From contig NZ_CP042305.1 of NCBI RefSeq assembly GCF_007859675.1, positions 2,418,001 to 2,482,000 of the forward strand: a DNA stretch of 64,000 bases, written 5' to 3'. A program made the position numbers and the translations under genes. Below, one piece after another: positions 44,222 to 53,881 of this stretch. Position 1 is the stretch's first letter; the number at the start of each line of letters is the position of its first letter. Origin of the DNA: Humibacter ginsenosidimutans. Lineage in GTDB: Bacteria; Actinomycetota; Actinomycetes; Actinomycetales; Microbacteriaceae. The notes below the pieces were generated by a model. It saw nothing but the letters and a program-made list of their open reading frames with translations, made no database searches and was not told the origin of the DNA.

Positions 44222-45022
44222 GTGGCGAATCGCGACGAGGTCGAGTGCTGGCTCACCGACATGGACGGTGTGCTCGTGCACGAGAACGAGGCGCTGCCGG
44301 GTGCCGCCGAACTCATCCAGCAGTGGCGCGACACGGGCACGCCGTTCCTGGTGCTCACGAACAACTCGATCTTCACGCCCCGCGACCTCGCGGCGCGGCT
44401 GCGCACCTCGGGGCTCGATGTTCCCGAGGAGGCGATCTGGACATCCGCCCTCGCCACCGCAGCGTTCTGCAAGTCGCAGATGCCGGGCGGCAGCGCGTTC
44501 GTGATCGGCGAGGCCGGCATCACGACGGCGCTGCACGAGGCGGGCTTCATCCTGACCGAGACCAACCCCGACTACGTCGTCGTCGGTGAGACGCGCAATT
44601 ACTCGTTCGAGGCCATCACGAAGGCAATCCGCCTCATCGGCCAGGGCGCCCGCTTCATCGCCACGAACCCGGATGCCACGGGCCCGAGCGCCGACGGACC
44701 GCTGCCGGCCACGGGCGCCATCGCCGCGCTCATCACGAAGGCGACCGGCCGTGAGCCCTACGTCGTCGGCAAGCCGAACCCCATGATGTTCCGCTCGGCG
44801 ATGAACAAGATCGGCGCGCACTCCGAGAACACGGGCATGATCGGCGACCGCATGGACACCGACATCGTGGCCGGCATCGAGGCGGGACTGCACACCGTGC
44901 TCGTGCTCACCGGCATCAGCGACAAGAGTGAGATCGAGAAGTACCCGTTCCGCCCGAACGAGGTGCTGCACGGCGTGCACGAGCTCGTGGTCGGCGAGCC
45001 GCTGGAGTCCGACTCGATTTAG
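44222..45022 (+). CDS. HAD-IIA family hydrolase, NagD-like
   Basis: 266 residues. WLTDMDGVLVHENEALPGA contains motif I (DMDG). VLTNNS is motif II, GKPNPMMF motif III and GDRMDTDIVAGIEAGL motif IV. The size and cap type match NagD phosphatases, which act on nucleotide monophosphates or sugar phosphates. The start is GTG at 44222 with GGAGG upstream. An in-frame ATG at 44201 lacks support. It ends 13 bases before a P3 repeat. Confidence 0.9.
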   Translation: MANRDEVECWLTDMDGVLVHENEALPGAAELIQQWRDTGTPFLVLTNNSIFTPRDLAARLRTSGLDVPEEAIWTSALATAAFCKSQMPGGSAFVIGEAGITTALHEAGFILTETNPDYVVVGETRNYSFEAITKAIRLIGQGARFIATNPDATGPSADGPLPATGAIAALITKATGREPYVVGKPNPMMFRSAMNKIGAHSENTGMIGDRMDTDIVAGIEAGLHTVLVLTGISDKSEIEKYPFRPNEVLHGVHELVVGEPLESDSI

Positions 45023-45035
45023 GGCGCTGCACCCA

Positions 45036-45125
45036 CCGAGCTGAACATCGGACTTTCGTCGTGACTGCCGGCGGGTCGGCTGGCCCGCCCGGCGTGGCGG
45101 CGCAGAACTCCGATTTCCGGCTCGG
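45036..45125. repeat. 90-bp palindromic repeat, family P3 copy 1
   Basis: Ends CCGAGCTGAACATCGGA and the inverse TCCGATTTCCGGCTCGG, with a GCCGGCGGG/CCCGCC stem-loop in the centre. It lies between the NagD-like gene and the GNAT gene. The copy at 60791 is also exactly 90 bases. Confidence 0.8.
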
Positions 45126-45221
45126 CAACTGGGCCGGGGTCGCGTGCGCGCGGCGACCGCGGCGGGGTCCACCGCCACAGCGCCCTCGGGCGGTCGCCTG
45201 CGCATCCGCTAGCGTTTCGCC

Positions 45222-45818
45222 ATGACGCGCTTCGCCGACACTCCGACCCTCACCGGCCCCATCGCTGTGCTCGAGCCGCTGTCGCCCGAACACGCCGACG
45301 AGTTGGGTCGAGCCGCTGCCGACGGCGAGCTCTGGAAGCTCTGGTACACCTCGGTGCCCCGGCCGGAGGACATGGCGACGGCGATCGAGTGGCGCCTCGG
45401 CATGCAGCGCGAGGGCGCGATGGCTCCGTGGGCCATCCGCAACGCGGCGAGCGGCGACCTCGTCGGCATGACCACGTTCTGCAACATCTCGCCCGAGAAC
45501 CTGCGGGTCGAGATCGGCCACACCTGGATGGCGCAGTCTGCCCACCGCACGGGCATCAACGCCGACGCAAAGCGGCTGCTGCTGGGCCGGGCGTTCGACA
45601 CGCTCGGCTGCAACGCCGTGTACTTCCACACGCACTGGCACAACCACCAGTCGCGCGCCGCGATCGAACGGCTCGGCGCCAAGCAAGACGGAGTGCTGCG
45701 CAGCTACCAGGTGTTCAAGGGTGTGGTGCGCGACACCGTCACGTTCTCCATTCTGACCAACGAGTGGGATGCCGTGCGTCACGGACTCGACGCCCGCATC
45801 GAGCGGCACGTCGGCTGA
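45222..45818 (+). CDS. GNAT family N-acetyltransferase (RimJ/RimL-like)
   Basis: 198 residues with the layout of the Acetyltransf_3 group: LEPLSPEHADEL at the start, WAIRNAASGDLVGMTTF, EIGHTWMAQSAHRTGINADAKRLLL covering the acetyl-CoA loop, and NHQSRAAIERLGAKQDGVLR. It may acetylate a ribosomal protein N-terminus or a small amine. ATG at 45222 lies 6 bases after TAGCGT. Confidence 0.87.
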   Translation: MTRFADTPTLTGPIAVLEPLSPEHADELGRAAADGELWKLWYTSVPRPEDMATAIEWRLGMQREGAMAPWAIRNAASGDLVGMTTFCNISPENLRVEIGHTWMAQSAHRTGINADAKRLLLGRAFDTLGCNAVYFHTHWHNHQSRAAIERLGAKQDGVLRSYQVFKGVVRDTVTFSILTNEWDAVRHGLDARIERHVG

Positions 45819-45855
45819 GTCGCGATCGCCCGATGCGGCGGCCGGGCAGCCGACG

Positions 45856-46905
45856 TCAGCCGCGGCGCCGCAGCCGACGGCCCTCCGGTGAGACCTGGCC
45901 GGCCGACACCGTCTGCGGCGCTACAGCCTGCCGGACACCGGGCTGCTGCGCCGGCGACTCGGCGGACACGGCCGCGGTGCCACGGGCATCCGCGCGATCG
46001 TCGTGCCAGCGGCCCCACTGCTCCAGCTTCTGCTCGAGCGCGTCGGTGAGGGAGAACAGCCAGCGCCACATGCGCTCGTCGAGCGTCGACAGGGCGACGG
46101 GCGCGTAGAGCAGCAGCCAGTCGTCGACGATCTCGACGTCGAGCGGAGCCGCCTTGTCGATGAACCTCGCCATGATGTCGGGGGTGAAGAGATAGAGCGC
46201 GTCGGCCTCGTAGCCGGCAAGGCAGTACAGCGTGAAGTGACGATCGAAGTCGCCCTCGAGGCTGAGCCGCTGGTGGGAACGGAACGACTCGGGCAGGGTG
46301 CTGCCGAACAGGCCGTCGTTGCTCTTCGAGTCGAGCACGATGTTGGGCAGCGGCCTGTTGAGCTTGATCGCCACATAACCCCAGCGGTGCAGCACATTGT
46401 TGTTGTTGTTTCCGGTGCGGTAGCAGTAGTTCGCGTACTCGACGAACCGCCCGGAGGTCGAGCGCAGCACGTCGTTGGATGCCCGGCCCCAGCCCTGCTG
46501 GAACACCAGTCCCGGCAGCGCGGGGCGAGTCACGCGCGGCACGAACGCGAGCCCGTTCGCGGTGGCGAAGCGTTCGAGACGCAGCCAGCCGGCGGCATCC
46601 TTGCCCGTGCGCGGCAGGCGGAAAAGGTTGAACACCGCCCACACCCAGACGAGCACACCGAGAACGAGGGAGACCCCGCCCATGGCAGGGATCCGGAAGA
46701 ACAGTACGAACAGCAGCCCGGCCACGATGAGCCCCGCGCCCACGACGACCTGCACTGCGATCAGGATGCCGTAGACCACCGGAGCGTTCGCGGTGGCCGC
46801 AGGGTAGCGACCCTCGGCCTTCAGCCGGCGCACGTACTCTCGCACCTCGGAGGCGTTCGGCTCTCGGGCCAGGGCACTCGCATCGAACTCCGGTCGGGTG
46901 GTCAT
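45856..46905 (-). CDS. two-helix membrane protein with large cytoplasmic domain
   Basis: 349 residues. Two helices at about 42-66 and 72-93 follow a soluble N-terminus. The remaining 250 residues are soluble, with a run of Asn (TGNNNNN) and a segment FDRHFTLYCLAGYEADALYLFTPDIM that resembles DUF3137-type proteins. The tail is Gln/Pro/Arg-rich. The domain's job is unknown. It is divergent from the next gene. Confidence 0.7.
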   Translation of the reverse strand: MTTRPEFDASALAREPNASEVREYVRRLKAEGRYPAATANAPVVYGILIAVQVVVGAGLIVAGLLFVLFFRIPAMGGVSLVLGVLVWVWAVFNLFRLPRTGKDAAGWLRLERFATANGLAFVPRVTRPALPGLVFQQGWGRASNDVLRSTSGRFVEYANYCYRTGNNNNNVLHRWGYVAIKLNRPLPNIVLDSKSNDGLFGSTLPESFRSHQRLSLEGDFDRHFTLYCLAGYEADALYLFTPDIMARFIDKAAPLDVEIVDDWLLLYAPVALSTLDERMWRWLFSLTDALEQKLEQWGRWHDDRADARGTAAVSAESPAQQPGVRQAVAPQTVSAGQVSPEGRRLRRRG

Positions 46906-47147
46906 GGCGCCGCTCGTCTCCTCGTTGTTCGGGTGCGGTGCCGCACTTGTCTACCGTTCCGGCACCCCCACCCTAGGGTGTGTCCGACTCCCCACAAGAC
47001 GCCCACGGACCCACGGCGGCTCCCGACGACCTGCGCCAACCCCCGGGGGCTGCGGGCGAGCGAATCGGGCCATCCGTGACGAATGTCACCGCCGACGAGT
47101 GACGGATGCCGCATCCCTCGCGCCCCTGACGGCGGCACGCTGACGAC

Positions 47148-48167
47148 ATGCGAACTCTTCTGCACACCATCTGCCTCGCGGTCGCATCGGCCGTCACCGC
47201 CGAGTTCCTGCTCGGCGACCAGTATCTGAGCGGAATGGCCCCTGCCGCTCAACAGGTCTCGGAACTGATCCTGTTCACCGCGTTCTACGGCTCGGCGGCG
47301 GTGCTGATCCGCGAACTCGCGAGGCGTGCGCGCACGGGGTGGCCGGGCATCCTCACCCTCGCCCTCGCGTTCGGCGTCATCGAGGAGGGCATCGTCGACC
47401 AGTCGTTGTTCAACCCGCACTTCGCGGGACAGCACCTGCTCGTCTATGGCTACATTCCGTGGCTCGGCACGGCGGGGCCGTGGCTGATCTTCGTGCTCAC
47501 CCTGCACGTGGTGTGGAGCATGGGCTCGCCGATCGCGGTGATGGAGGGAGCGTTCGGCTCGCAGCCGTGGGTGAAGCACGCCGGCCTGCTCGCGATTCCT
47601 GCGGTGCTCTTCGTGCTCGGCGGCTCGGCGATCTTCGTCGCCTCCTGGGCGAGCGGCGGCTTTCTGGCGAGCGGCGTTCAGATGCTGATCTGCGCCCTGA
47701 TCGCTGCGGCGCTCGTGGTCATCGTGTTCACGGTGCTTCGTGGGCGCGACAAGGCGGCCGCCGGAGCCTCACGTGACGGAGCAAGGCTCAGCGGTCGCGG
47801 AGCGGCGAGCGGTCGCGGAGCGGGGTTCGTGGTCTCGGTCGCGGCCGGGCTGGTGCTGGGCGGGGCGTTCCAGCTGACCCACGGCCTCCCGCACTCGGTG
47901 TCGGCGTGGGTGACGGCGCTGGCCCTGCTCGTGGTGCTGGCGGTGGGCATCCTCTTCGCCGTGTTCGTGAAGCCGGATGCCCTGGGCTTCGGTTCCGGCG
48001 CCATCCTCGTCTACTGCGTGGTCGGTCTCGTGAACGCCGTGCAGACCGGGCCGACCGCTGTGATCGAGCAGACCGTGCTCGTGCTCATCGCGCTCGGAGT
48101 GCTCACCGCGGTGGCGGTGCGGCACCTGCGCCGCCGGCACGTCGAGCAGACCGCGGTCCTCGTGTGA
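47148..48167 (+). CDS. polytopic membrane protein of unknown function
   Basis: 339 residues with about nine helices. ELILFTAFYGSAAVLIRELARR and AFGVIEEGIVDQSLFN place two Glu residues (EEG) in the membrane region, recalling the intramembrane CPBP-type EExxxR pattern, but the match is incomplete, so no function is claimed. It ends 19 bases before the convergent septum-type gene. Confidence 0.65.
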   Translation: MRTLLHTICLAVASAVTAEFLLGDQYLSGMAPAAQQVSELILFTAFYGSAAVLIRELARRARTGWPGILTLALAFGVIEEGIVDQSLFNPHFAGQHLLVYGYIPWLGTAGPWLIFVLTLHVVWSMGSPIAVMEGAFGSQPWVKHAGLLAIPAVLFVLGGSAIFVASWASGGFLASGVQMLICALIAAALVVIVFTVLRGRDKAAAGASRDGARLSGRGAASGRGAGFVVSVAAGLVLGGAFQLTHGLPHSVSAWVTALALLVVLAVGILFAVFVKPDALGFGSGAILVYCVVGLVNAVQTGPTAVIEQTVLVLIALGVLTAVAVRHLRRRHVEQTAVLV

Positions 48168-48186
48168 CGGACGGGCCGGCGGGACG

Positions 48187-50523
48187 CTACTTCGGGCCCG
48201 AACCCATCAGGCTGCCGGTGATCGGCTGGCCGGACGAGCGGTTCACGAAGCAGTAGTACGAGCGCTGGCCCTTCTTCCACTGGTCTTCGGTCACGGGGTA
48301 GCTCGCCTGCATCTGCGCGTCGCCGTACTGACCGGCGGCGTTCAGGTTGAGGATGCCCGCGCGCGCGCAGAGCGCACTCGCCTGCGTCTGCAGCTGCGCG
48401 GTTCCGGGGAACGCGGTGGCGGTGTTCGTGTCGAACGTGCCCGTGAACACCATCTGCGCCGCGTGGGCGGTGCCGCAGTCGACGACGGTGAACGTGTCGG
48501 CCCACGGGGTCGTGAACGGCTGCAGGCACTCGCCGCCGCGCAGCGCACTCCATGGATGCTTGCCTGCCGCGACGGGTCCGGTCGCGGTCGCCGTCGGGGT
48601 GGGTGTCGACGTGGGGGTCGCCGTCTTCGTGGCGGTGGGCGTCGGCGAGGGAGGCGCATCGGGATGCGCGACAGTGCGACCAACGACGAACAGCGCCACC
48701 AGCAGCAGCACCACGAGCAAGGCGCCGGCGACGATCAGCATGATGCGCTGGGCGCGCGGCGACGGGCCGCCGTCGTCCGACTCGTGGCCGGAGTCGCCGT
48801 GGCCGCCTCCGCGGCCGGAGCCCCCTCCAGAGCCTCCGCCAGCGCCGGAACCGTTGCGGCGGGTGCCGTCTGACGCGCCGGATCGCCGGCGGCCACGGAC
48901 TCCGTTCGACCCGTTCGAGCCTTGCGCACCGGACGTTCCGTCGCCGAAGACGTCGGAAGGAACACTCGCGCCGGCCGCCGTTCCGGCCGCGGCGCCCGCG
49001 GCAGCGCCCGCACCGAACGCGGAAGCCGCACCGAACGCGGTCGTGGCCTCTGTCACGGGCTGGGCCGGGGCATCCCACGGCCAGGTCGGCTCGGGTTCGT
49101 CGCCGTGCGGCAGGTCGTAGGCTGCGGCCTCGCTGGCCGAGACGCCCGGGAGCCCGGCCGCCGGCGCGGCCGCGTTGAAGGCCGCGAAGATGTCGGGGGT
49201 GGTCTGGTCGCCGACGGCGGAAGGTGCAGGGTCTGCTGAGTGCGAACCGGCCTCGGGCTCGTCCCTCTGCGCGGCGAACGGCGCATCAGCCGTCGTATCG
49301 AACGCCTGCGTCGCGGTCGGCTCGACGTCGGGACTCTCCGCGGCAGACGGCTCCGCGGCCGACGGCTCCGCCTTCTCGTCGTCGAACAGGTCACCGAACA
49401 GCGACCACGACGAGGTCTCGGCGGGCTCCGGCTCACGTGCGGGCGGCGCCGCCTGCTCCGGCCGAGCGCCGGACTGGTCGTCGTGCAGTGGCGACGGCAC
49501 GGATGCCCCACCCGGCGCACCCCAGGGGCTCGCCTCGTTCTCGCCGGGCGCCGAGGCATCCTGCTGCGGGTTCCACGCGGACTCGGTCTGTTCGGACTGC
49601 TGAGCCTGCTCGATCTGTTCTTGCCGCGCGCGGCGCGAACGCCGCAGCCACGGGAGTTCCACGGTGCCGGGCGCCGGCGAGCTCGCGGCCGGGGTCATCG
49701 GCTCCTGAGGCTGCCCGGTCTCGGCGGGCTCCGCGGAAGTCGCCGCAAAGGGCCACTCGGGCGATCCCGTCGTGTCGGACACCGCCTGCGGTGGCACCGG
49801 ATCGGACCACGACGGAACGGCGATCCTCTCCGGGTGACCGGCGTCGGGCGGGCCGGGGACGATCGGGGCGGCGGGCTGCTCTGCCGGAATGGTGGGTGGC
49901 ACCGCCGGCGTCGCAGGCGGAACGGTCGGAGCATCAGCCGGCGTCGTCGGAGGCACGGACGGTGCATCCAGCGGAGGCACCGTCGGCGCGCTCGTCGACG
50001 GCTCCGGCACCGACGGCAGCACGGGTGCCGCAACGGTCGGCGCATCCTCGTCGTACGCGGGCGGCACGTAGGGCGCGAGCGGAACCGTCGGCGGAACGAG
50101 CGGATGCCCGTGCCCGTGTTCCGACCCCGCCCGAGACGCCTGCTCGCCGTCCGATGCGCCCTGGCTCTCCTGCGCGTCGTCCTCGGCCACGAGCGGGTCG
50201 GGTTCGTCGTTCGGCGTCAGGCCCCAGAAGAACGATCCGCCGTCTCCGGGGATCGCGGTCGACGGGCCGCGCGGACCCGGCTCCGGCCGCGGCGGAATGG
50301 GCATCGACAGTTCGGGGATCTCCCACGACGGCGGCGCCTGGCGCGGGTCGGGGAGGTCGGGACGCGGGGGAGTCGGCGACGCGACGGGCGGGAACGCGGG
50401 CTCGAGGGCATCCGGATCGTCATCGACATCGACCTCACGGTCGTCTTCCGCCGACCCGAACAGCGACGAGAGATCGTCGTCGCCGTCGTCGGGCTCGTGC
50501 GAGTTCCGGGGAAAGCGCGCCAC
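48187..50523 (-). CDS. Pro-rich membrane protein with C-terminal septum-formation domain
   Basis: 778 residues. Residues 1-580 or so are cytoplasmic and disordered, rich in Pro, Ala, Glu and Ser with runs of PTVP repeats. A Gly/Arg-rich hinge leads to one transmembrane helix (about 607-630), a PTPTATKTATPT linker, and an external domain of about 130 residues with GECLQPFTTPWADTFTVVDCGTAH and CARAG, matching the Septum_form fold with its paired Cys residues. It may couple cell-division proteins to the wall. The upstream gene is pyrE. Confidence 0.8.
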   Translation of the reverse strand: MARFPRNSHEPDDGDDDLSSLFGSAEDDREVDVDDDPDALEPAFPPVASPTPPRPDLPDPRQAPPSWEIPELSMPIPPRPEPGPRGPSTAIPGDGGSFFWGLTPNDEPDPLVAEDDAQESQGASDGEQASRAGSEHGHGHPLVPPTVPLAPYVPPAYDEDAPTVAAPVLPSVPEPSTSAPTVPPLDAPSVPPTTPADAPTVPPATPAVPPTIPAEQPAAPIVPGPPDAGHPERIAVPSWSDPVPPQAVSDTTGSPEWPFAATSAEPAETGQPQEPMTPAASSPAPGTVELPWLRRSRRARQEQIEQAQQSEQTESAWNPQQDASAPGENEASPWGAPGGASVPSPLHDDQSGARPEQAAPPAREPEPAETSSWSLFGDLFDDEKAEPSAAEPSAAESPDVEPTATQAFDTTADAPFAAQRDEPEAGSHSADPAPSAVGDQTTPDIFAAFNAAAPAAGLPGVSASEAAAYDLPHGDEPEPTWPWDAPAQPVTEATTAFGAASAFGAGAAAGAAAGTAAGASVPSDVFGDGTSGAQGSNGSNGVRGRRRSGASDGTRRNGSGAGGGSGGGSGRGGGHGDSGHESDDGGPSPRAQRIMLIVAGALLVVLLLVALFVVGRTVAHPDAPPSPTPTATKTATPTSTPTPTATATGPVAAGKHPWSALRGGECLQPFTTPWADTFTVVDCGTAHAAQMVFTGTFDTNTATAFPGTAQLQTQASALCARAGILNLNAAGQYGDAQMQASYPVTEDQWKKGQRSYYCFVNRSSGQPITGSLMGSGPK

Positions 50524-50566
50524 TAGGCAGCGTCTCCCCGGTTCATCCGCGCGGCACCGATCGACG

Positions 50567-51115
50567 TCATGCCAGTCCCAGGTCGTCCAATCCGAGCGCG
50601 GCGAGGTAGGGGTAGCCGGCCTGCTCGATCACTTCGCGCGCACCGGTGTTGCGGTCGACGACCACGGCGACGGCGGCGATCTCGGCGCCGACCTTCTTCA
50701 GCGCCTCGATGGCCTTCAGCGGGGACCCGCCCGTCGTGGAGGTGTCTTCGAGCACGATCACGCGCTTGCCGGCGAGCTCGGGCCCCTCGACCTGCTTGCC
50801 CCGACCGTGGTCCTTGGGCTCCTTGCGCACGACGAACGCGTCGTACTCGAGTCCGCGGGCGGCTCCCTGGTGCAGCACCGCGGCGGCGATCGGGTCGGCG
50901 CCCATGGTCATGCCGCCCACCGCGAACACGTCGGGCACGTCGGCGATGAGGTCGAGCATGACCTGGCCGATGAGCGGAGCGACGCGGTGGTCGAGACTCA
51001 CCTTGCGCAGGTCGACGTAGAAGGATGCCTTCTTGCCGCTTGTCAGCGTGAAGTCGCCGTGGAAGACGGCTTCGTTCGAGATGTGGTCGATGAGCTGCTG
51101 GCGGGTGTCGGTCAC
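50567..51115 (-). CDS. pyrE: orotate phosphoribosyltransferase
   Basis: Makes OMP from orotate and PRPP in pyrimidine synthesis. The 182-residue protein shows FTLTSGKKASFYVDLRKV, GGMTMGADPIAAA, FVVRKEPKDHGRGKQVEG (substrate lysines) and the PRPP site VIVLEDTSTTGGSPLKAI. The GTG at 51115 lies 7 bases after TATCCT (minus strand), so it may be leaderless. The septum-type gene follows 43 bases on and may share its transcript. Confidence 0.95.
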   Translation of the reverse strand: MTDTRQQLIDHISNEAVFHGDFTLTSGKKASFYVDLRKVSLDHRVAPLIGQVMLDLIADVPDVFAVGGMTMGADPIAAAVLHQGAARGLEYDAFVVRKEPKDHGRGKQVEGPELAGKRVIVLEDTSTTGGSPLKAIEALKKVGAEIAAVAVVVDRNTGAREVIEQAGYPYLAALGLDDLGLA

Positions 51116-51199
51116 GGTGACAAGGATATGCGAGCGTGGCTGTGGATCAGCAGGCCGCCGTCACCGCTACGGCCATCGGGCGCCCGTAGCGGGAGCCGG

Positions 51200-52321
51200 T
51201 CAGGCCCCGGGCTCGCCCGACAGCGGCAGGGTGACGCGAAGGCGGAATCCGCCGTTGTCGAGCCGCTCGGTGGCCAGGCTGCCTCCGAGCAGGTCCGCCC
51301 GCTCCCTGAGGCCGATCAGCCCGTGCCGCGAGCTGGGGAACTCGGTGCGCTCCTCGACGGACGGCCCGTTCTCGACCACGAGAACGACGACGCGCGACGT
51401 CGCGGAGAACATGATCGTCGTGACGGCCCCGGGCGCATGCTTGCGCACGTTGGTCAGCCCCTCCTGCACCGCCCGGAAGAGCGCACGCTGCACTGTCGGC
51501 GGCAATCCGGGCGGCGGTTCGGTGAGAACGGATGCCTGCACACCGCTGGCGGACACCAGCCGATCGAGCTCCGACAGGGTCGGCTGGGGCGTCAGCTCGG
51601 TCGCACCGCTCCCCGATGCCCGGAGCACCCCCACCATGTGACGCAGCTCGTCGAGCGTGCGCACGCTGAGCAGCCGAATGCTCTTCGCCGCCTCCGCCGT
51701 CTGCCGGTCATCAGTGGCCACTTGCAGCGCGCCGGCCTGCACCGCGATCAGGCTGACCTGGTGCGACACCACGTCGTGCATCTCTCTCGCGATCCTCGCC
51801 CTCTCGGCGGCAACGATCTGACGTTCGGCCGACTCGCGTTCCACGCGGCGCGCTTCGGTCAGTTCGACGAGCTTCTGCGAGAGGTCGCGCCTGGTCTGCA
51901 CGAGCAGGCCGAGCACCGTCGGAGCCATGCCGAACATCGCGGCGTAGATCGCGTCGAGAAGCACCCCGAGCCGCGGCGCGTAGTCCCACGGCGACAGCCA
52001 CAGCACGGCGACCACGGCCGACGCCGCGAACAGCATCCACCTGCGGCGCGAGCGCTCGGCCACGGCGAACAGGGTGATCAGGGTCGGAATGAGGATGCCC
52101 GTGACGTACAGAGCCGGAAGCGTCGCGAGGAACGAGACCCAGCGCAACCGCTGCCGCGTGAGGATCGCCACGAGGCCGAGCACACCCCACGCGAAGTCGA
52201 AGGTCCACGCCGGCCGGGTCTCCAGCAGCAGTTCGACGGCACCGGCCGCCACCAGCCCGATGTCGATCAGCACGACCAGCCACCAGCGATGCACCGCCTG
52301 TCGCGCCGCGACCCATGCCAT
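51200..52321 (-). CDS. two-component sensor histidine kinase (NarL-partner type)
   Basis: 373 residues. Five or six helices fill residues 1-140. A coiled coil leads to HisKA_3 (RARIAREMHDVVSHQVSLIAVQAG, His in MHDVV), and an HATPase_c domain follows with VQEGLTNVRKHAPGA, VENGPSVEER and HGLIGLRERADLLGG. This is the short, sensor-less kinase class of actinobacteria that responds to membrane stress. The start overlaps the regulator stop by one base (TGATG). Confidence 0.92.
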   Translation of the reverse strand: MAWVAARQAVHRWWLVVLIDIGLVAAGAVELLLETRPAWTFDFAWGVLGLVAILTRQRLRWVSFLATLPALYVTGILIPTLITLFAVAERSRRRWMLFAASAVVAVLWLSPWDYAPRLGVLLDAIYAAMFGMAPTVLGLLVQTRRDLSQKLVELTEARRVERESAERQIVAAERARIAREMHDVVSHQVSLIAVQAGALQVATDDRQTAEAAKSIRLLSVRTLDELRHMVGVLRASGSGATELTPQPTLSELDRLVSASGVQASVLTEPPPGLPPTVQRALFRAVQEGLTNVRKHAPGAVTTIMFSATSRVVVLVVENGPSVEERTEFPSSRHGLIGLRERADLLGGSLATERLDNGGFRLRVTLPLSGEPGA

Positions 52322-52977
52322 CAGCGCGCTTCCTCGTCGCGGAGCAGTCCGCCTCGCTCGGCGATCAGGGCGGCCTGAACCCTGCTCGTGACGCCGAATT
52401 TGAGCAGGATCGCGCTCACGTGGTCCTTGATCGTCGCAGCGCTCAGAAAGAGCTTCGCGCCGATCTCCGCGTTGCTCAGCCCCTGAGCGAGCAGGGCGAG
52501 CACGTCGCGCTCGCGCGCGGTCAAGGCCGTCAGCAGCGAGCGAGCGTCGTTGTCGTCGTCGCCGAGATAGCGGCCGACCAGACGACCGCCCACCTTCGAC
52601 GACAGCACGATGCCGCCGCCGGCGAGCGTGCGCACCAGCTGCGGAAGCTCTTCGGGGTCGGAGTCCTTCAGCAGGAATCCGCACGCGCCCTCGCGCAGAG
52701 CCGTCGCGACGTACTCGTCGGCGTCGAACGTGGTGAGCATCGCCACGGGCGGTCTCTCGCCTCGGGCCCTGATGAGCCGGAGCAGCGTGATGCCGTCGGT
52801 GCCGGGCATCCGGATGTCCATCAGCACCAGATCGGGATCGGTCGCCGCGATCACCTCCAGCGCACCGTCGGGCCCGCTCGTCCCGACGACCTCGATGTCG
52901 TCCGCCGAGCCCAGGATCATGCTCAGGCCGGAGCGCACCAGCGTCTCGTCGTCGACGATCACGACCCGAACCGACAC
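52321..52977 (-). CDS. two-component response regulator, NarL/LuxR type
   Basis: 218 residues. The receiver has VVIVDDE and the phosphoacceptor Asp in DPDLVLMDIRMPG. The C-terminal LuxR HTH reads LTARERDVLALLAQGLSNAEIGAKLFLSAATIKDHVSAI. I chose GTG at 52977 because MSVRVVIVDDE is the family start; an ATG at 52992 is possible. Its kinase gene follows directly. The siderophore-interacting and MprF-like genes face it 122 bases away and are plausible targets. Confidence 0.92.
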   Translation of the reverse strand: MSVRVVIVDDETLVRSGLSMILGSADDIEVVGTSGPDGALEVIAATDPDLVLMDIRMPGTDGITLLRLIRARGERPPVAMLTTFDADEYVATALREGACGFLLKDSDPEELPQLVRTLAGGGIVLSSKVGGRLVGRYLGDDDNDARSLLTALTARERDVLALLAQGLSNAEIGAKLFLSAATIKDHVSAILLKFGVTSRVQAALIAERGGLLRDEEAR

Positions 52978-53098
52978 GATCGCGCCCCTCATCCGTTCAC
53001 TGCTGCCTGGTTCAACGTTACGGTGCCCCGAGCGCGTCACAGCCGGGGTCGATCATGGTTCCCCCGATCGGCGGGGGGTCATCTCACCACGTCGGCCG

Positions 53099-53881
53099 AT
53101 GTCCGCGACGGCTCCGCTTTCGAAGACTGGAACGGTGCGAGTCATCTCTTTGGAAGCATCCCGCGTCGCTCGTCGTCGTGAGGGAGCCGTCACCGGAACG
53201 ATCGTCGACGTCTCCTCGATCACCTCGACGATCGTCAGGGTGAGCGTTGCTCTGCCTGCCGCGTCGGGATCGCGGTCCGCTCGACCGCATCACGCGACGG
53301 TCGACGTGCCGACGCCGAACGGCACGGTCTCGCGACTGATGACACCTGGGCCGTTCCGCGCCGGGCGGAAGCCCGGAACCACGGTCACCGACTTCGACGT
53401 CGTCACGCATGGCGGCGCCGGCGCGCTCACCCCGTGGGCACGGTCGGCGCGGCGCGGCGACGAACTGCGTCTGAGCTTCTCGCCGTCTCGGCTCTCGCTG
53501 CCTTCCGGATACGGGCGGTACCTGCTGTTCGCGGACGCGACAGCGCTCCCCGCCCTCCGCGTTCTGCTCGGCGACGCAGGCGGCCTGCGATGCACCGCCT
53601 ACGCCGGCGCGTTCTACTCGGACACCCCGGACTATCTGAAGCATCACGACTCCGTCGAATGGCTGCCGGCGAACAGGCGCGACGACGAGCTGGCCGTCGC
53701 CCTGGCCTCCCTCGGCAGGCTGCAGCCGGATGCCTTCGTCTGGGCAGCGGGCGCCGCGCACCGCATGCGACCGCTGCGCGTGCTCCTGGCGGAGCAGTCG
53801 GATCGCCCCGCCACGGCGTCCCTCATCACCGATCACTGGGATCGGGACGCACACCCGCTGTCGGCGGTCAGCGCGTCGTGA
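53099..53881 (+). CDS. siderophore-interacting protein (FAD/NADPH ferric reductase family)
   Basis: 260 residues, with GTIVDVSSITSTIVRVSVALP starting the FAD domain, a reduced flavin site SRLMTPGPFRAG (the family has R-x-Y-T/S), DFDVVTHGGAGALTPWARSARRGDEL, and the SIP core FADATALPALRVLL and WAAGAAHRMRPLRVLL. Such proteins release iron from ferric siderophores by reduction. The FAD-site Tyr is Met here, so cofactor binding needs checking. The start is uncertain. The stop overlaps the MprF-like gene (GTGA). Confidence 0.75.
   Translation: MSATAPLSKTGTVRVISLEASRVARRREGAVTGTIVDVSSITSTIVRVSVALPAASGSRSARPHHATVDVPTPNGTVSRLMTPGPFRAGRKPGTTVTDFDVVTHGGAGALTPWARSARRGDELRLSFSPSRLSLPSGYGRYLLFADATALPALRVLLGDAGGLRCTAYAGAFYSDTPDYLKHHDSVEWLPANRRDDELAVALASLGRLQPDAFVWAAGAAHRMRPLRVLLAEQSDRPATASLITDHWDRDAHPLSAVSAS

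Noticed and set aside
51123..51128. A fifth P1 repeat at the GGATATG before pyrE
   Set aside because: There is only a single half-site with no inverted partner nearby; it is better read as the pyrE -10 box.
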